A stretch of DNA of 64,000 nucleotides from an uncultured bacterium (GTDB lineage: Bacteria > Bacteroidota > Bacteroidia > Chitinophagales > Chitinophagaceae), in assembly GCA_903826405.1 (NCBI GenBank), contig CAIKEH010000040.1, positions 54,914 to 118,913 on the forward strand. The letters are read 5' to 3'. Below the pieces are notes generated by a model. That model was given only the letters and a program-made list of their open reading frames with translations, was not told the DNA's origin and made no database searches. A program made the position numbers and the translations under genes. Position 1 is the first letter of the stretch. Every line of letters starts with the position of its first letter. Shown piece after piece: positions 9,859-18,041 of the stretch.

Positions 9859-10590
9859 ATGCGCAAGACCTTCTTCAGCCTCATTTTCATCGCCTTCCTG
9901 TTCCACGCGATGGCGCAACAAGGAACACTGGAGGTTTCAGGTGCCAGTGCTACAACTTATGGCGTTGTCAGATACAGTGATCCGGCAACGATAGGTCAGA
10001 AAAAAGCGGAAACCATCACCTACGCCGATGTGTATGGATCGCCTTTCTGGGATGATCGATGGAATCCCGGTTATCTCATTTTGCGTAATGGCTCGGGGGT
10101 GAAGCTGGACCAGATCCGCATCAATCTGCTGACCGGGCAGGTGCATTACATCAATAACTCGGGGGTCGAACTGGTTGCAGAACCTGCCACAGTCCCCAAG
10201 ATCATTCTGTTCAAAGCAAAAGACACCTCCCAACTGCTTGCCATTTTCGAGGCTTTCCCCGATCTGAACAACAACAACATGCTCTTTTACTACCGAGTCG
10301 CCAACGATGGAAAATGGAGACTGATGGAACTACAAAAAGCAGAGATCAAGGTCAGCAACTATGATCCATTACAAGGAAAGAAAGAATCCCGTTTCATCAA
10401 CAAATCACAATACGCCATCGGTGAATTCAACTACCTGCACCCCCTCAGCTCCTTGGAGCATGCCAAGATTTCCCAGGAGCTCAAGCTGGATGATGCAGCA
10501 GAAAGTTGGCTGAAGAGCAACAAGAACAAATTGAAGAACGAATCTGATGTGGTGACCTTCCTCGGTTACATGAACACGAGGGAGAAATAA
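9859..10590 (+). CDS. Exported protein of unknown function
   Basis: This 243-residue protein has a signal peptide (residues 1-19, HAMAQ). I do not recognise a named domain. The middle is beta-rich (SPFWDDRWNPGYLILRNG, then INLLTGQVHYIN), which resembles small exported proteins common in Chitinophagaceae. The C-terminal 50 residues are lysine-rich and probably helical. It follows the GH172 gene by about 100 bases on the same strand. A weak hairpin (ACCCC/GGGGT, 10595-10611) sits just after the stop. No function is proposed. Confidence 0.75.
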   Translation: MRKTFFSLIFIAFLFHAMAQQGTLEVSGASATTYGVVRYSDPATIGQKKAETITYADVYGSPFWDDRWNPGYLILRNGSGVKLDQIRINLLTGQVHYINNSGVELVAEPATVPKIILFKAKDTSQLLAIFEAFPDLNNNNMLFYYRVANDGKWRLMELQKAEIKVSNYDPLQGKKESRFINKSQYAIGEFNYLHPLSSLEHAKISQELKLDDAAESWLKSNKNKLKNESDVVTFLGYMNTREK

Positions 10591-10643
10591 TTTTACCCCT
10601 AAATCCGGGGTATGTCTGCCCTAAATATACGTTGACCTGGGCA

Positions 10644-11207
10644 TCAGTGTTCACCTGTCTGCCAGTCCCATAGCACCACATTCCAATCCAGTTCCCCGAA
10701 CGTCAGTTTGCCAATGATCTGAAAGCCCATTCGCATATGCGCCTTAAGGGAACGTTTATTATCCTGGGCGATATCACAGGCACAATAAGTGAACCGATCC
10801 TTAAGATTTTCCTGCAGAAAAGAATACATGCGATCGAAAAGTCCCTTGCCCCTGAATTCCTTACCCACGCAGACCTGACCGACGACGATATAATTTGCCG
10901 ACTTCAACATATGGCCTTTGTATGGTATCAAATCGATTGCCTGGAAAAGGCCCTGCAATAATGGGTGCCCTTCCCGAACATCTTTAGACGCCAACATGAT
11001 ATATCCAGCCAACTGCACTCCTTCCTTGGCAATGATGGCCGGGGTCGAAGCATGCATCTCCATCAGGTATTCCAGTGAATATTCCGCCATCACGAAACCT
11101 TCCGATATGGCTTCTTCGCCGGAAATATGTTGGCGCAGATTCAACAACTGAAGTGCGCGCATATCCCTCAGTTCATCTTCAGTTTCAGCAAATTTGACCT
11201 CAATCAT
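10644..11207 (-). CDS. GNAT-family N-acetyltransferase (downstream copy of a tandem pair)
   Basis: A longer frame is open upstream, but alignment with the neighbouring paralogue fixes the start at 11207 (MIEVKFAETEDELRDMRALQ), giving 187 residues. The GNAT acetyl-CoA signature is visible as VGQVCVGKEFRGKGLFDRMY (R/Q-x-x-G-x-G/A type), followed by NKRSLKAHMRMGFQIIG, the family's usual C-terminal element. GNAT enzymes transfer an acetyl group from acetyl-CoA to amines. The acceptor is unknown. It lies 46 bases downstream of a homologous gene on the same strand; the pair probably arose by duplication. Confidence 0.85.
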   Translation of the reverse strand: MIEVKFAETEDELRDMRALQLLNLRQHISGEEAISEGFVMAEYSLEYLMEMHASTPAIIAKEGVQLAGYIMLASKDVREGHPLLQGLFQAIDLIPYKGHMLKSANYIVVGQVCVGKEFRGKGLFDRMYSFLQENLKDRFTYCACDIAQDNKRSLKAHMRMGFQIIGKLTFGELDWNVVLWDWQTGEH

Positions 11208-11253
11208 ATTCATGTAAGTTCCCGATGAAAATTCAAGGCAAGATCCATCCTGT

Positions 11254-11808
11254 TCATCTTGTCCAATCCCACAATACCAGATCCCAGTCCACACCTCCAT
11301 ATTGTAATGTTCCCGCGACGATGAATCCTGTTTTCTCATGCGCACGAAGTGAACGCAGGTTGGAGCTGACCACATCCGTGAGGGCAAAATCATATTTTTC
11401 CCTGAGTGCATCCCGGAAAAAATCATACATGCGCTTTGCCAGGCCTTTGCCCCGGTATCCCTTTCCCACACAAAGCTGGCCGACCACCACATAACGACGC
11501 CCTTTCATGATCAAACCCTTGTATTCAAGGGCATCGATCTCACTGAATAAACCTTTAAGAAGATCATGTTGATGGCGGACTGCATGGGTCGCGACCAAAG
11601 CATATCCCACCACCTCATCCCCATCCTTGGCGATCACGGAAGGATGGGCCTCATGCATGTATTTCAGAAATTCCAGCGTATATGAGGCGGTCACAAATCC
11701 CTCTTCGGAAGCCTCTTCAATGGAAAGATTCCGATGGAGGTTGGATTCCTGCAGGGCTCTAATCCCAATTAATTCCTTGTCCGTTTCCGTCAATTTGATC
11801 TCGATCAT
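11254..11808 (-). CDS. GNAT-family N-acetyltransferase (upstream copy of a tandem pair)
   Basis: This 184-residue protein begins MIEIKLTETDKELIGIRALQ and is clearly paralogous to the next gene downstream: both share the same start, the EEAxxEGFV segment, the VVGQxCVGKxxRGKGL acetyl-CoA loop and the ending WDxVLWDW. The C-terminal element SLRAHEKTGFIVAGTL is standard for GNAT proteins. It probably acetylates a small amine or protein N-terminus in the cytoplasm; the substrate is not deducible. An ABC ATPase gene begins the same-strand run 52 bases upstream, so the three may be co-transcribed. Confidence 0.85.
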   Translation of the reverse strand: MIEIKLTETDKELIGIRALQESNLHRNLSIEEASEEGFVTASYTLEFLKYMHEAHPSVIAKDGDEVVGYALVATHAVRHQHDLLKGLFSEIDALEYKGLIMKGRRYVVVGQLCVGKGYRGKGLAKRMYDFFRDALREKYDFALTDVVSSNLRSLRAHEKTGFIVAGTLQYGGVDWDLVLWDWTR

Positions 11809-11860
11809 CGATCTGCTGAGATTGAAATTATTAGTTGGAAAAATCGATCACGAAAAGCCA

Positions 11861-13204
11861 TTAAGATATCCTTCCCCCATTTTCCAGTTTGAGTTCCCTA
11901 TTCACACAACTTGGTATGTGCTCCCGATAATGGCTCACATAGATCATGGTCACTTCGCATAACCCACAAATTTCATCAATCAATCGGACGAAGAATTTTT
12001 GTTGGGATGTATCCAGACCTTGAGTTGGTTCGTCCAGCACGAGGAGAGAGGGGTTCTTCACGAGTGCCCTTGCAAGCAGGCAAAGACGCTGTACATCAGG
12101 CGGCACCATGCTGAACGATCTCATGCCGTAAGTTTCTATATGGAAGAGTTTCATCCATTGCAGGCAAATGGCTTCCAACTCTGGTCTTGATGGCCGGAAA
12201 AGACCTACTGTATCAAAGAAGCCGGATTCGATCACATGTATGCATTGTGCCTCCATGGGGAAATACTGATAGAATTCGGGCGACACGAACCCGGTTTCCC
12301 TTTTGATGTCCCAAATACTTTCTCCTGAGCCCCGTTTGCGATCGAAAAGGATGATATCGTTGGCATAGGCCTGTGGATTGTCCGCCATCACCAGACTCAA
12401 TAAGGTAGATTTCCCCGCACCATTGGGACCCGTCAAAGCCCAGCGCTGTCCGGGCAGGACCTCCCAATCGATATCGTTCAGGATCCTTCTACCGTCGTAG
12501 GATATGCTGACATGGGACATGCTGATGATCTTATGGAATGTTGTCTTGTTCCTGTTGGCCAACAAAATTTCCAGCAAATCCGTGTCGATAACGATGTCCC
12601 TGACCAGATTGAACTTCGCAGGATCGAACCTTTCCCGTTCACAAACCTCCACCACTTCTCCTGATCTCATCACCACGACATGGCTGGCAGCATCAGGGAT
12701 ATCATAAGGGCCAGACGCCATCAGGATCGTTCTTCCTGAAGCTGCGATCTCTTTCAAGATGCCATTGAAGCTGGAACGGCTCGCAACATCAAGACCGGTC
12801 AAAGGATGATCGAGCAGGAGCATTTCGGGTTGTTTTGTCCAGGCTTCAGCAATGAGTACTTTCCTCGTCTCTCCATTGGAAAGCTTTATGAGCTGCTCCC
12901 CCATCAGCGGTTCTAGTTGTAGAACATGGCGTATATGACCGACCAGCCGGTCTGGCAGATCATGCCCCTGGGACGCAGCGTCAAGGTATTCAGATACGGT
13001 CATGGAATCCTCCGAATCGCAGGAATTGAAGCGTTGCTGATAATACAGTTCGGTCGTGTTGGAAAGATTCCGGAAAGGGTGTTTATAGGAGATCCAGACT
13101 GAGTTCCTGCTCATGAACCGGCGAAGAAAATCGCTGTGCCCACTTTCACTTGCTCCCGTGATCGCCCAAATTTCCCCGGGTTTGGGTTCGATGTTCTCCA
13201 CCAT
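11861..13204 (-). CDS. ModF-like protein with two fused ABC ATPase domains, asymmetric active sites
   Basis: This 447-residue soluble protein contains two ABC nucleotide-binding domains and no membrane segments. Domain 1 (about 1-200) has a broken Walker A (GASESGHSD, residues 17-25, with no GK[ST]) and a Walker B in which the catalytic glutamate is histidine (LLLDHP, His133), but a good signature (LSNGE, 108-112). Domain 2 (about 225-447) has an intact Walker A (GPNGAGKST, 259-267) and Walker B (LVLDEP, Glu392), but no recognisable signature (SMVPPDVQR, around 365-373). The layout resembles ModF, whose function is not well established; it may act as a stand-alone regulator or assembly factor. 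No molybdate permease is nearby. Confidence 0.82.
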   Translation of the reverse strand: MVENIEPKPGEIWAITGASESGHSDFLRRFMSRNSVWISYKHPFRNLSNTTELYYQQRFNSCDSEDSMTVSEYLDAASQGHDLPDRLVGHIRHVLQLEPLMGEQLIKLSNGETRKVLIAEAWTKQPEMLLLDHPLTGLDVASRSSFNGILKEIAASGRTILMASGPYDIPDAASHVVVMRSGEVVEVCERERFDPAKFNLVRDIVIDTDLLEILLANRNKTTFHKIISMSHVSISYDGRRILNDIDWEVLPGQRWALTGPNGAGKSTLLSLVMADNPQAYANDIILFDRKRGSGESIWDIKRETGFVSPEFYQYFPMEAQCIHVIESGFFDTVGLFRPSRPELEAICLQWMKLFHIETYGMRSFSMVPPDVQRLCLLARALVKNPSLLVLDEPTQGLDTSQQKFFVRLIDEICGLCEVTMIYVSHYREHIPSCVNRELKLENGGRIS

Positions 13205-13305
13205 GTTGAGGCGAAATTAACATTTAACAGCTTAGGGAAATAAAGCCGGGGAGGGATTATCATCCAATTAGGTTGGTATGATCAGGAATACATCGTCAGA
13301 AATGG

Positions 13306-14169
13306 TCACCAAGGTTTCTTCGCGATATAGTCATGGCTTTTCCTCAAGCTCTCGAAATGATCTCCAGTACATTCATCCTGTTCGACGAACCAATGTTTCA
13401 GACCAGCTGTATTCCGTTCTGCGAAAATGGCGTCAAAATTGATATGGCCGGCACCCACCTCGGTGAAATCTCCTTTCTGATCCATGTCCTTGACATGCCA
13501 GAGGGGGAATCTGCCCGGATGTTTTTTGAAATAAGCGATGGGATCTTTCCCGGCCTTGGTGATCCAGTAGAGATCTGCTTCCATCATCACCATTTCCTTG
13601 TCCGTTTTCTCCAGAATGAGGTCATAAGGGGTGACACCATCGACCACATCGAACTCGAAGTCATGACCGTGATAAGCGAATTGCATGCCCGCTTTCTTCA
13701 CTTTTTCAGCGGATCGGCTCAACAGATCGACCAATTCCTTGTACATATCGAGTTTGCCCCTCTCAGCCGGAAGCAGCCATGCGCAAAGCATGTATTGGCA
13801 ACCTAAGGTTTGCGCATCTTCCACTGCCTTGTCCCATCCATTGACCAAAGTCCCCAATGCCTGATCGACCCTTCCTGTATCATAATGAGAACTCACAATC
13901 TTCAGGTTGTTGTCCACGCAGATCTTCTTTAAGGTCTTTGCATCCCGACCCCAGAAGGACCCGTCATATCCGAATAATTCGATCTCGGTATAACCCAATG
14001 CAGACAATTTCTTCAATGAGCCGGGGAGGTCTTTCTTGAGATCCTCACGTATGGTCCACAACTGCGCTCCCATCACTTTACTGGAAGCCTGGGTGAAAGA
14101 AGAAAAGGATGACATGGACAGGCTGATCCCTGCAAAAGCGGATGTACGTATGAATTCGGAACGTTTCAT
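13306..14169 (-). CDS. Sugar phosphate isomerase/epimerase-like TIM barrel, exported
   Basis: The frame opens at 14190, but ATG 14169 (MKRSEFIRTSAFAGISLSM) gives the usual short signal peptide and follows an ACCAACC leader, so I prefer it (287 residues). The barrel is of the AP-endonuclease-2/xylose-isomerase type: GYTEIELFGYDG, the metal-site segment FAYHGHDFEF, MMEADLYWITKAG, and ending FVEQDEC. Exported members are very common in Bacteroidota next to glycoside hydrolases and probably isomerise or epimerise sugars in the periplasm. The exact reaction is unknown. Confidence 0.85.
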   Translation of the reverse strand: MKRSEFIRTSAFAGISLSMSSFSSFTQASSKVMGAQLWTIREDLKKDLPGSLKKLSALGYTEIELFGYDGSFWGRDAKTLKKICVDNNLKIVSSHYDTGRVDQALGTLVNGWDKAVEDAQTLGCQYMLCAWLLPAERGKLDMYKELVDLLSRSAEKVKKAGMQFAYHGHDFEFDVVDGVTPYDLILEKTDKEMVMMEADLYWITKAGKDPIAYFKKHPGRFPLWHVKDMDQKGDFTEVGAGHINFDAIFAERNTAGLKHWFVEQDECTGDHFESLRKSHDYIAKKPW

Positions 14170-14270
14170 TATGGTTGGTTTTATTTTCACACGCTGAATG
14201 TACTGGTTTTCCTGTGCCTATATAGCGGTCCCGAAAAACCCTTTCCATTAATGATGTCCTGCCTTACCGA

Positions 14271-14657
14271 TCATTCCGGCTTTTTCATGATCCTGCCGAT
14301 GAAGAACAGCGGATAGAACAGCAGGAATAGGTTCGGCACCCACCATTGCAGTGAAAAATCATGAGCAAATACCCAATACGATATGGCCATGAGTCCGGAT
14401 GACATGGTCAGGATCAGAGAGGTGAGGGCCAGTCTAGTCCACCTCGGATCTCCTTTCCTCCTCAGCCAAAGGCTGAACAGACCACTGGCAGAAATGAGCA
14501 TGTCTATTGGGAAGAAGCTCCAGTTCCAAGCCACGAGCCGTGGATCCGAATAATCCTGGTACAGGTATTGGAGTGGGATGAGTTTGAATGAGGTGATCAG
14601 CCAGTATAAGAGGAAGCCGATATCCACAAGCAGGAAAAATCGGGGCAGATTTCGCAT
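14271..14657 (-). CDS. DUF5360/YvaD-like small integral membrane protein
   Basis: This 128-residue protein has four predicted transmembrane helices (about 6-24, 45-63, 75-93, 104-122). The segments GFLLYWLITSFKLIP and QYLYQDYSDPRLVAWNWSFFPID resemble the YvaD/DUF5360 family known from Bacillus; this is recalled similarity, not a search result. The function of that family is unknown. It stands alone, with a 244-base gap on its upstream side. That gap holds the promoter region of the small divergent gene and nothing else I can identify. Confidence 0.78.
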   Translation of the reverse strand: MRNLPRFFLLVDIGFLLYWLITSFKLIPLQYLYQDYSDPRLVAWNWSFFPIDMLISASGLFSLWLRRKGDPRWTRLALTSLILTMSSGLMAISYWVFAHDFSLQWWVPNLFLLFYPLFFIGRIMKKPE

Positions 14658-14901
14658 GTCTAAAAATATGAAAACCCGATCATTATGGGGTAACTATCGA
14701 ATAATTGAAGCATGTGTCGATCCGTATCAGAAAGGTAGGCCGCGGGACAACATATGTCTGCCCATTCAAATGGTTGAAAACTATTTCGGTATCCCTTCGA
14801 TTGACAATCAAAATACTATACGTGCCAGACATCCATAAAAGTCCAGAGGGGCAATAAATAACCTAAATGTGCATTATAATAGGTAATAATCCTTACCAAC
14901 C

Positions 14902-15114
14902 ATGAAAGCCGGTCTGCAATTTCTTACGGTATTCTCCCTATTCATTTTAGGGACCTACCTGCTTAAACCGCCAGCTACATCTCCCCAACGCTCCATCTCT
15001 CATCAACATGAGATGAAGGAAAAATGGTCAAGTCTAATACACGAACAAGATCCTTTAGCGCCTTATGGGAAATATGGACATCCCGTCTCCTCGGTCAGTG
15101 CCTTGATCAGATGA
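14902..15114 (+). CDS. Small single-span membrane or secreted peptide, hypothetical
   Basis: This 70-residue frame starts after an ACCAACC leader, a sequence also found before another start in this window (14169). Residues 5-21 form one hydrophobic segment (LQFLTVFSLFILGTYLL), followed by a polar tail rich in His, Ser and Pro. There is no recognisable domain. A strong hairpin terminator begins 36 bases after the stop, which supports a discrete transcript. It could be a small membrane peptide; coding status is only moderately certain. Confidence 0.5.
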   Translation: MKAGLQFLTVFSLFILGTYLLKPPATSPQRSISHQHEMKEKWSSLIHEQDPLAPYGKYGHPVSSVSALIR

Positions 15115-15150
15115 AAACAGACAGATACGGGAGCGCCGGACATGAAATTA

Positions 15151-15176
15151 AAAACCCCCGCGTTGGCGGGGGTTTT
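15151..15176 (+). terminator. Intrinsic terminator after the small membrane peptide gene
   Basis: AAAACCCCCGC and GCGGGGGTTTT form a perfect 11-base stem around a GTTG loop. The right arm ends in four T residues. The opposite strand reads the same way, so it may also act on minus-strand transcripts from the single-domain receiver gene. Confidence 0.85.
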
Positions 15177-15238
15177 CAGTTTATCCAGGAAAGAACGCAC
15201 CGACTCTGGTCCGATCTCCATGGTAGAAAGCTGGTGAT

Positions 15239-15655
15239 TTAAAAATAGATCTCCTGGGGCTTTTTCTTCAACGTCAACTGGATCGTGATGATCTCCTTCA
15301 TCACTTTTTCCATTTTCTTCAACACGTCTTCATTCTTGATGATGAAATCAAATGCGCCATTTTTGATGGAATTGATGGCGATCTTGATATCTTCTATACC
15401 AGATACGAATACAGTATATATATCCGGATCCTTGTACTTGATGCGCTTAAGCACATCGATACCCGTCAACCCTTCCATGGTCTGGTCGATGAAGATGATG
15501 TCTGGCTTCTGGCCAATGGCCTCGAGGCAGGAAAAGCCGTTATCGAACTTGGAGATATCATGATATCCCAGATTTCTCAGATGCCCATCATACAAACTCA
15601 GGCAGAAAGGGTCATCATCAACTAAAAAGATTTTTATATCGTGATTGTTTTCCAT
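15239..15655 (-). CDS. Single-domain response regulator (CheY-like)
   Basis: This 138-residue protein is a lone receiver domain: the acidic pocket is VDDD (residues 12-15), the phosphoacceptor is Asp57 (IIFIDQTM), followed by the switch residues in VFVSG and the conserved lysine in FDFIIKNE. There is no output domain, so it probably relays or buffers phosphate, or acts by protein contact. It faces away from the H-NOX/histidine kinase operon across a 480-base shared control region. I infer that it is a partner of those kinases. Confidence 0.88.
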   Translation of the reverse strand: MENNHDIKIFLVDDDPFCLSLYDGHLRNLGYHDISKFDNGFSCLEAIGQKPDIIFIDQTMEGLTGIDVLKRIKYKDPDIYTVFVSGIEDIKIAINSIKNGAFDFIIKNEDVLKKMEKVMKEIITIQLTLKKKPQEIYF

Positions 15656-15767
15656 GTCATTCTATTTTCATCTATAAAAGCCATATTAATGCCAAATGGA
15701 CAAGCGGCTGGAAAACAACATTTTAAAAATTCCCCCTTATTCCATATTTCCTTTCATCGGAGAAAAT

Positions 15768-15782
15768 TTCCAAATATTGGAA
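15768..15782. promoter_or_regulatory. Candidate operator palindrome A
   Basis: TTCCAA and TTGGAA arms flank a 3-base ATA centre. The site lies about 113 bases upstream of the receiver gene start. It shares its core with palindrome B at 15990-16006. Confidence 0.4.
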
Positions 15783-15989
15783 GAAAATCCAATTTTAGTA
15801 TTATCTTGGACAGCCCCCGAACGAAAGCATAAGATAGACTCGATGATGGATGTGTTTTACGGTTAAAAAAAGTTGGAAATAAGCTGTGTATTGAGTACTG
15901 GATATGTTATTTAAAATATTGTTTATCAACATATTATTACTTTTTAAAAAAATCGGTCAGTGAGTGTGCTCAAAAATTGGTTTTTGAAT

Positions 15990-16006
15990 TTTCCAAATTT
16001 TGGAAA
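15990..16006. promoter_or_regulatory. Candidate operator palindrome B
   Basis: TTTCCAAA and TTTGGAAA are perfect 8-base arms around a single T. The site lies 130 bases upstream of the sigma-54 activator start. Its CCAAA/TTTGG core matches palindrome A. Confidence 0.4.
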
Positions 16007-16135
16007 TTTTTCCTTCCATTGGATTTTGAGCTCACCTGACCAGTCTTGGACAAGTCCTATTTAGTTCAAGGAAACTCACCCGCCTGGATCTGCGTGAAGA
16101 TTCAGGTGAATACTGTTCGAGATAAAAAATTATTA

Positions 16136-17485
16136 ATGAATCCTTACAAGATCTATATCATTGAAGATGACCCGTGGTACGGAGAGGTCCTGGAATACCA
16201 CCTCGCACTCAATCCGGATTACGCCATCGTCCGCTATTCCACGGCAAAAGAATGCCTGGCCAATCTTTATAAGCAACCCGACCTGATCACCATGGACTTT
16301 TCCCTACCGGACATGACGGGGGATAAACTTTATGGAAAGATCCGAGAGCATGATTCCACAGTTCCCATCATCGCCATCAGTGCACAGGAGGATGTCGCTA
16401 TTGCTGTGGGTCTTTTGAAAATGGGCGTGACGGATTACCTGGTAAAGGATGAGAACACCAAGGATGTACTGTGGAATTCCATCATCAAGATCAGGGAAAC
16501 TCAGCACCTGCGACAACAGGTCACGCAGCTTAGGGAGGAGTTGGGTCAGAAATATGATTTCGAGAAAAGTGTCAAGGGTAAGAGCCCGGCCCTCAAAAAG
16601 ATCTTCCACCTGATGGAAAAGGCTTCCAAGACCACCATCAATGTTTCGATAAACGGCGAGACCGGCACGGGCAAGGAGGTGGTGGCCAAAGCCATACACT
16701 ACAACTCGGACCGCAGGAAAATGCCTTTCGTCGCCGTGAACATGGCGGCAATACCTCGGGAACTGATAGAAAGTGAACTTTTCGGATATGAAAAAGGAGC
16801 TTTCACAGGAGCCATTGGTCGAAAAACAGGAAAATTCGAAGATGCCATCGGAGGTACCATCTTCCTCGATGAGATCGCGGAATTGGACATGGGGCTGCAG
16901 AGCAAATTGCTACGCGTCCTTCAGGAAAGGGAGGTAACCCGCGTGGGTGGTAACGAGAAGATCAGATTAGATGTACGACTGATCGTGGCCACCCATAAAA
17001 GCCTTGCCCAGGAAGTCAAGCAGGGCAGGTTCAGGGAAGACCTTTTCTATAGGATCATGGGGCTCCCCATCGAGTTGCCGCCGCTCCGGGAAAGGGACAA
17101 TGATATACTCATCCTGGCAAAACATTTCGCCGAGGACTTCGCCAGAGAGAACAAGATCAGATCGATCTCCATAGCTCAGGATGCCCGGGAAAAGCTCATG
17201 CAGTACAACTATCCCGGGAACGTTCGCGAACTCAAGGCAATGATCGAACTGGCCGTGGTGATGAGCGATGGTAAGGAGATCAAGGCGGATGATATATCCT
17301 TCCCCACAACAAGGAACGACGAGATCTATACCGCAGTTGAAAAACCCCTTCGCGACTACACCCGCGACATCATCCGCTTTTACCTGAAGAAATATGATAA
17401 CGACGTGCTGCATGTCGCCGAGAAACTGGACATCGGAAAGTCCACCATCTATAAAATGCTTCAGACCAAGGAAATCAACCTATAA
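16136..17485 (+). CDS. NtrC-type sigma-54-dependent response regulator
   Basis: A frame with a TTG start is open from 16046, but ATG 16136 (MNPYKIYIIEDDPWYG) begins exactly at the receiver domain and is preferred (449 residues). The domains are a receiver (1-120, phosphoacceptor Asp54), a linker helix, and an AAA+ domain (about 145-380) with Walker A GETGTGKE (174-181), the sigma-54 contact loop GAFTGA (221-226) and Walker B GGTIFLDEIAE. A Fis-type helix-turn-helix ends the protein (VAEKLDIGKSTIYKML). When phosphorylated, such proteins open sigma-54 promoters. It is the first gene of a tightly spaced operon with an H-NOX sensor, two hybrid kinases and a FIST protein, so it is the likely transcriptional output of that relay. 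Confidence 0.93.
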   Translation: MNPYKIYIIEDDPWYGEVLEYHLALNPDYAIVRYSTAKECLANLYKQPDLITMDFSLPDMTGDKLYGKIREHDSTVPIIAISAQEDVAIAVGLLKMGVTDYLVKDENTKDVLWNSIIKIRETQHLRQQVTQLREELGQKYDFEKSVKGKSPALKKIFHLMEKASKTTINVSINGETGTGKEVVAKAIHYNSDRRKMPFVAVNMAAIPRELIESELFGYEKGAFTGAIGRKTGKFEDAIGGTIFLDEIAELDMGLQSKLLRVLQEREVTRVGGNEKIRLDVRLIVATHKSLAQEVKQGRFREDLFYRIMGLPIELPPLRERDNDILILAKHFAEDFARENKIRSISIAQDAREKLMQYNYPGNVRELKAMIELAVVMSDGKEIKADDISFPTTRNDEIYTAVEKPLRDYTRDIIRFYLKKYDNDVLHVAEKLDIGKSTIYKMLQTKEINL

Positions 17486-17496
17486 AAATAAACACC

Positions 17497-18039
17497 ATGT
17501 ACGGGATCGTTAACAAGGCCATAGAAGATCTGGTCACTTCCCATTTCGGAGCGGATAAATGGAATGCCGTGAAAGAAAAGAGTGGCGTGGATGTGGAATT
17601 CTTCATCAGCAATGAACCATATAATGACGACATCACCTTCAAACTCGCTGGCGCCGCATCTGAGGTGCTCGACATGCCGATTGGTGATGTCTTGATCGCC
17701 TTCGGTGAATGGTGGGTGCTCAAGACCGGAAAGGAAAAGTACGGTGGATTGATGGAAGCCGGAGGAGCCAACCTGAAAGAATTCCTCGAGAACCTTCCTG
17801 TTTTCCACAACAGGATCATGCTGATCTATCCGAAGCTCACACCTCCAGAATTCCGGGTGTCCCATGTTTCCCCAAACAGCATAAACGTCCACTATTTTTC
17901 CAAACGCCAAGGGCTTCAGGAATTCGTAAGGGGGCTACTCTCCGGCCTTGGGAAATTGTACAATACACCCGTTGAGATCGAGCTCCTGCAAAGCAGAACC
18001 GCGGGTGATGACCACGAAATATTCAAGGTAAGTTGGTGA
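17497..18039 (+). CDS. H-NOX heme nitric-oxide sensor
   Basis: This 180-residue stand-alone protein begins MYGIVNKAIEDLV, the standard H-NOX start. The proximal heme ligand is His104 (LPVFHNRIMLIYP), the heme-distorting proline is in LTPPEF (116-117), and the heme-propionate motif YxSxR is intact as Tyr133-Ser135-Arg137. H-NOX proteins bind NO at ferrous heme and then inhibit or release a partner kinase or cyclase. It lies 11 bases after the sigma-54 activator, and its stop is two bases from the ATG of a hybrid kinase carrying an H-NOX-associated-like domain, the expected direct partner. Cytoplasmic. Confidence 0.95.
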   Translation: MYGIVNKAIEDLVTSHFGADKWNAVKEKSGVDVEFFISNEPYNDDITFKLAGAASEVLDMPIGDVLIAFGEWWVLKTGKEKYGGLMEAGGANLKEFLENLPVFHNRIMLIYPKLTPPEFRVSHVSPNSINVHYFSKRQGLQEFVRGLLSGLGKLYNTPVEIELLQSRTAGDDHEIFKVSW

Positions 18040-18041
18040 AG

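Larger units (their letters stand above)
15656..16135. promoter_or_regulatory. Divergent control region between the receiver gene and the NO-sensing operon
   Basis: This 480-base gene-free stretch separates the two transcripts and is markedly AT-rich. It holds two similar inverted repeats: TTCCAA-ATA-TTGGAA at 15768-15782 and TTTCCAAA-T-TTTGGAAA at 15990-16006. A smaller TCCATTGGA follows at 16016-16023. I see no clear sigma-54 (-24/-12) element and no convincing TAnnTTTG pair. The repeats are candidate operators for a dimeric regulator, with one near each end of the gap. Confidence 0.5.

Noticed and set aside
10595..10611. ACCCC/GGGGT hairpin as terminator of the unknown exported protein gene
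   Set aside because: The stem is five bases and no T run follows on the plus strand.
11208..11492. Upstream extension of the first GNAT gene, covering part of the second
   Set aside because: The extension has no GNAT features, overlaps the neighbouring paralogue and is not supported by the shared MIEVK/MIEIK starts.
16046..16135. TTG-started 30-residue extension of the sigma-54 activator
   Set aside because: The receiver domain starts directly at ATG 16136, and the extension is unlike receiver N-termini.
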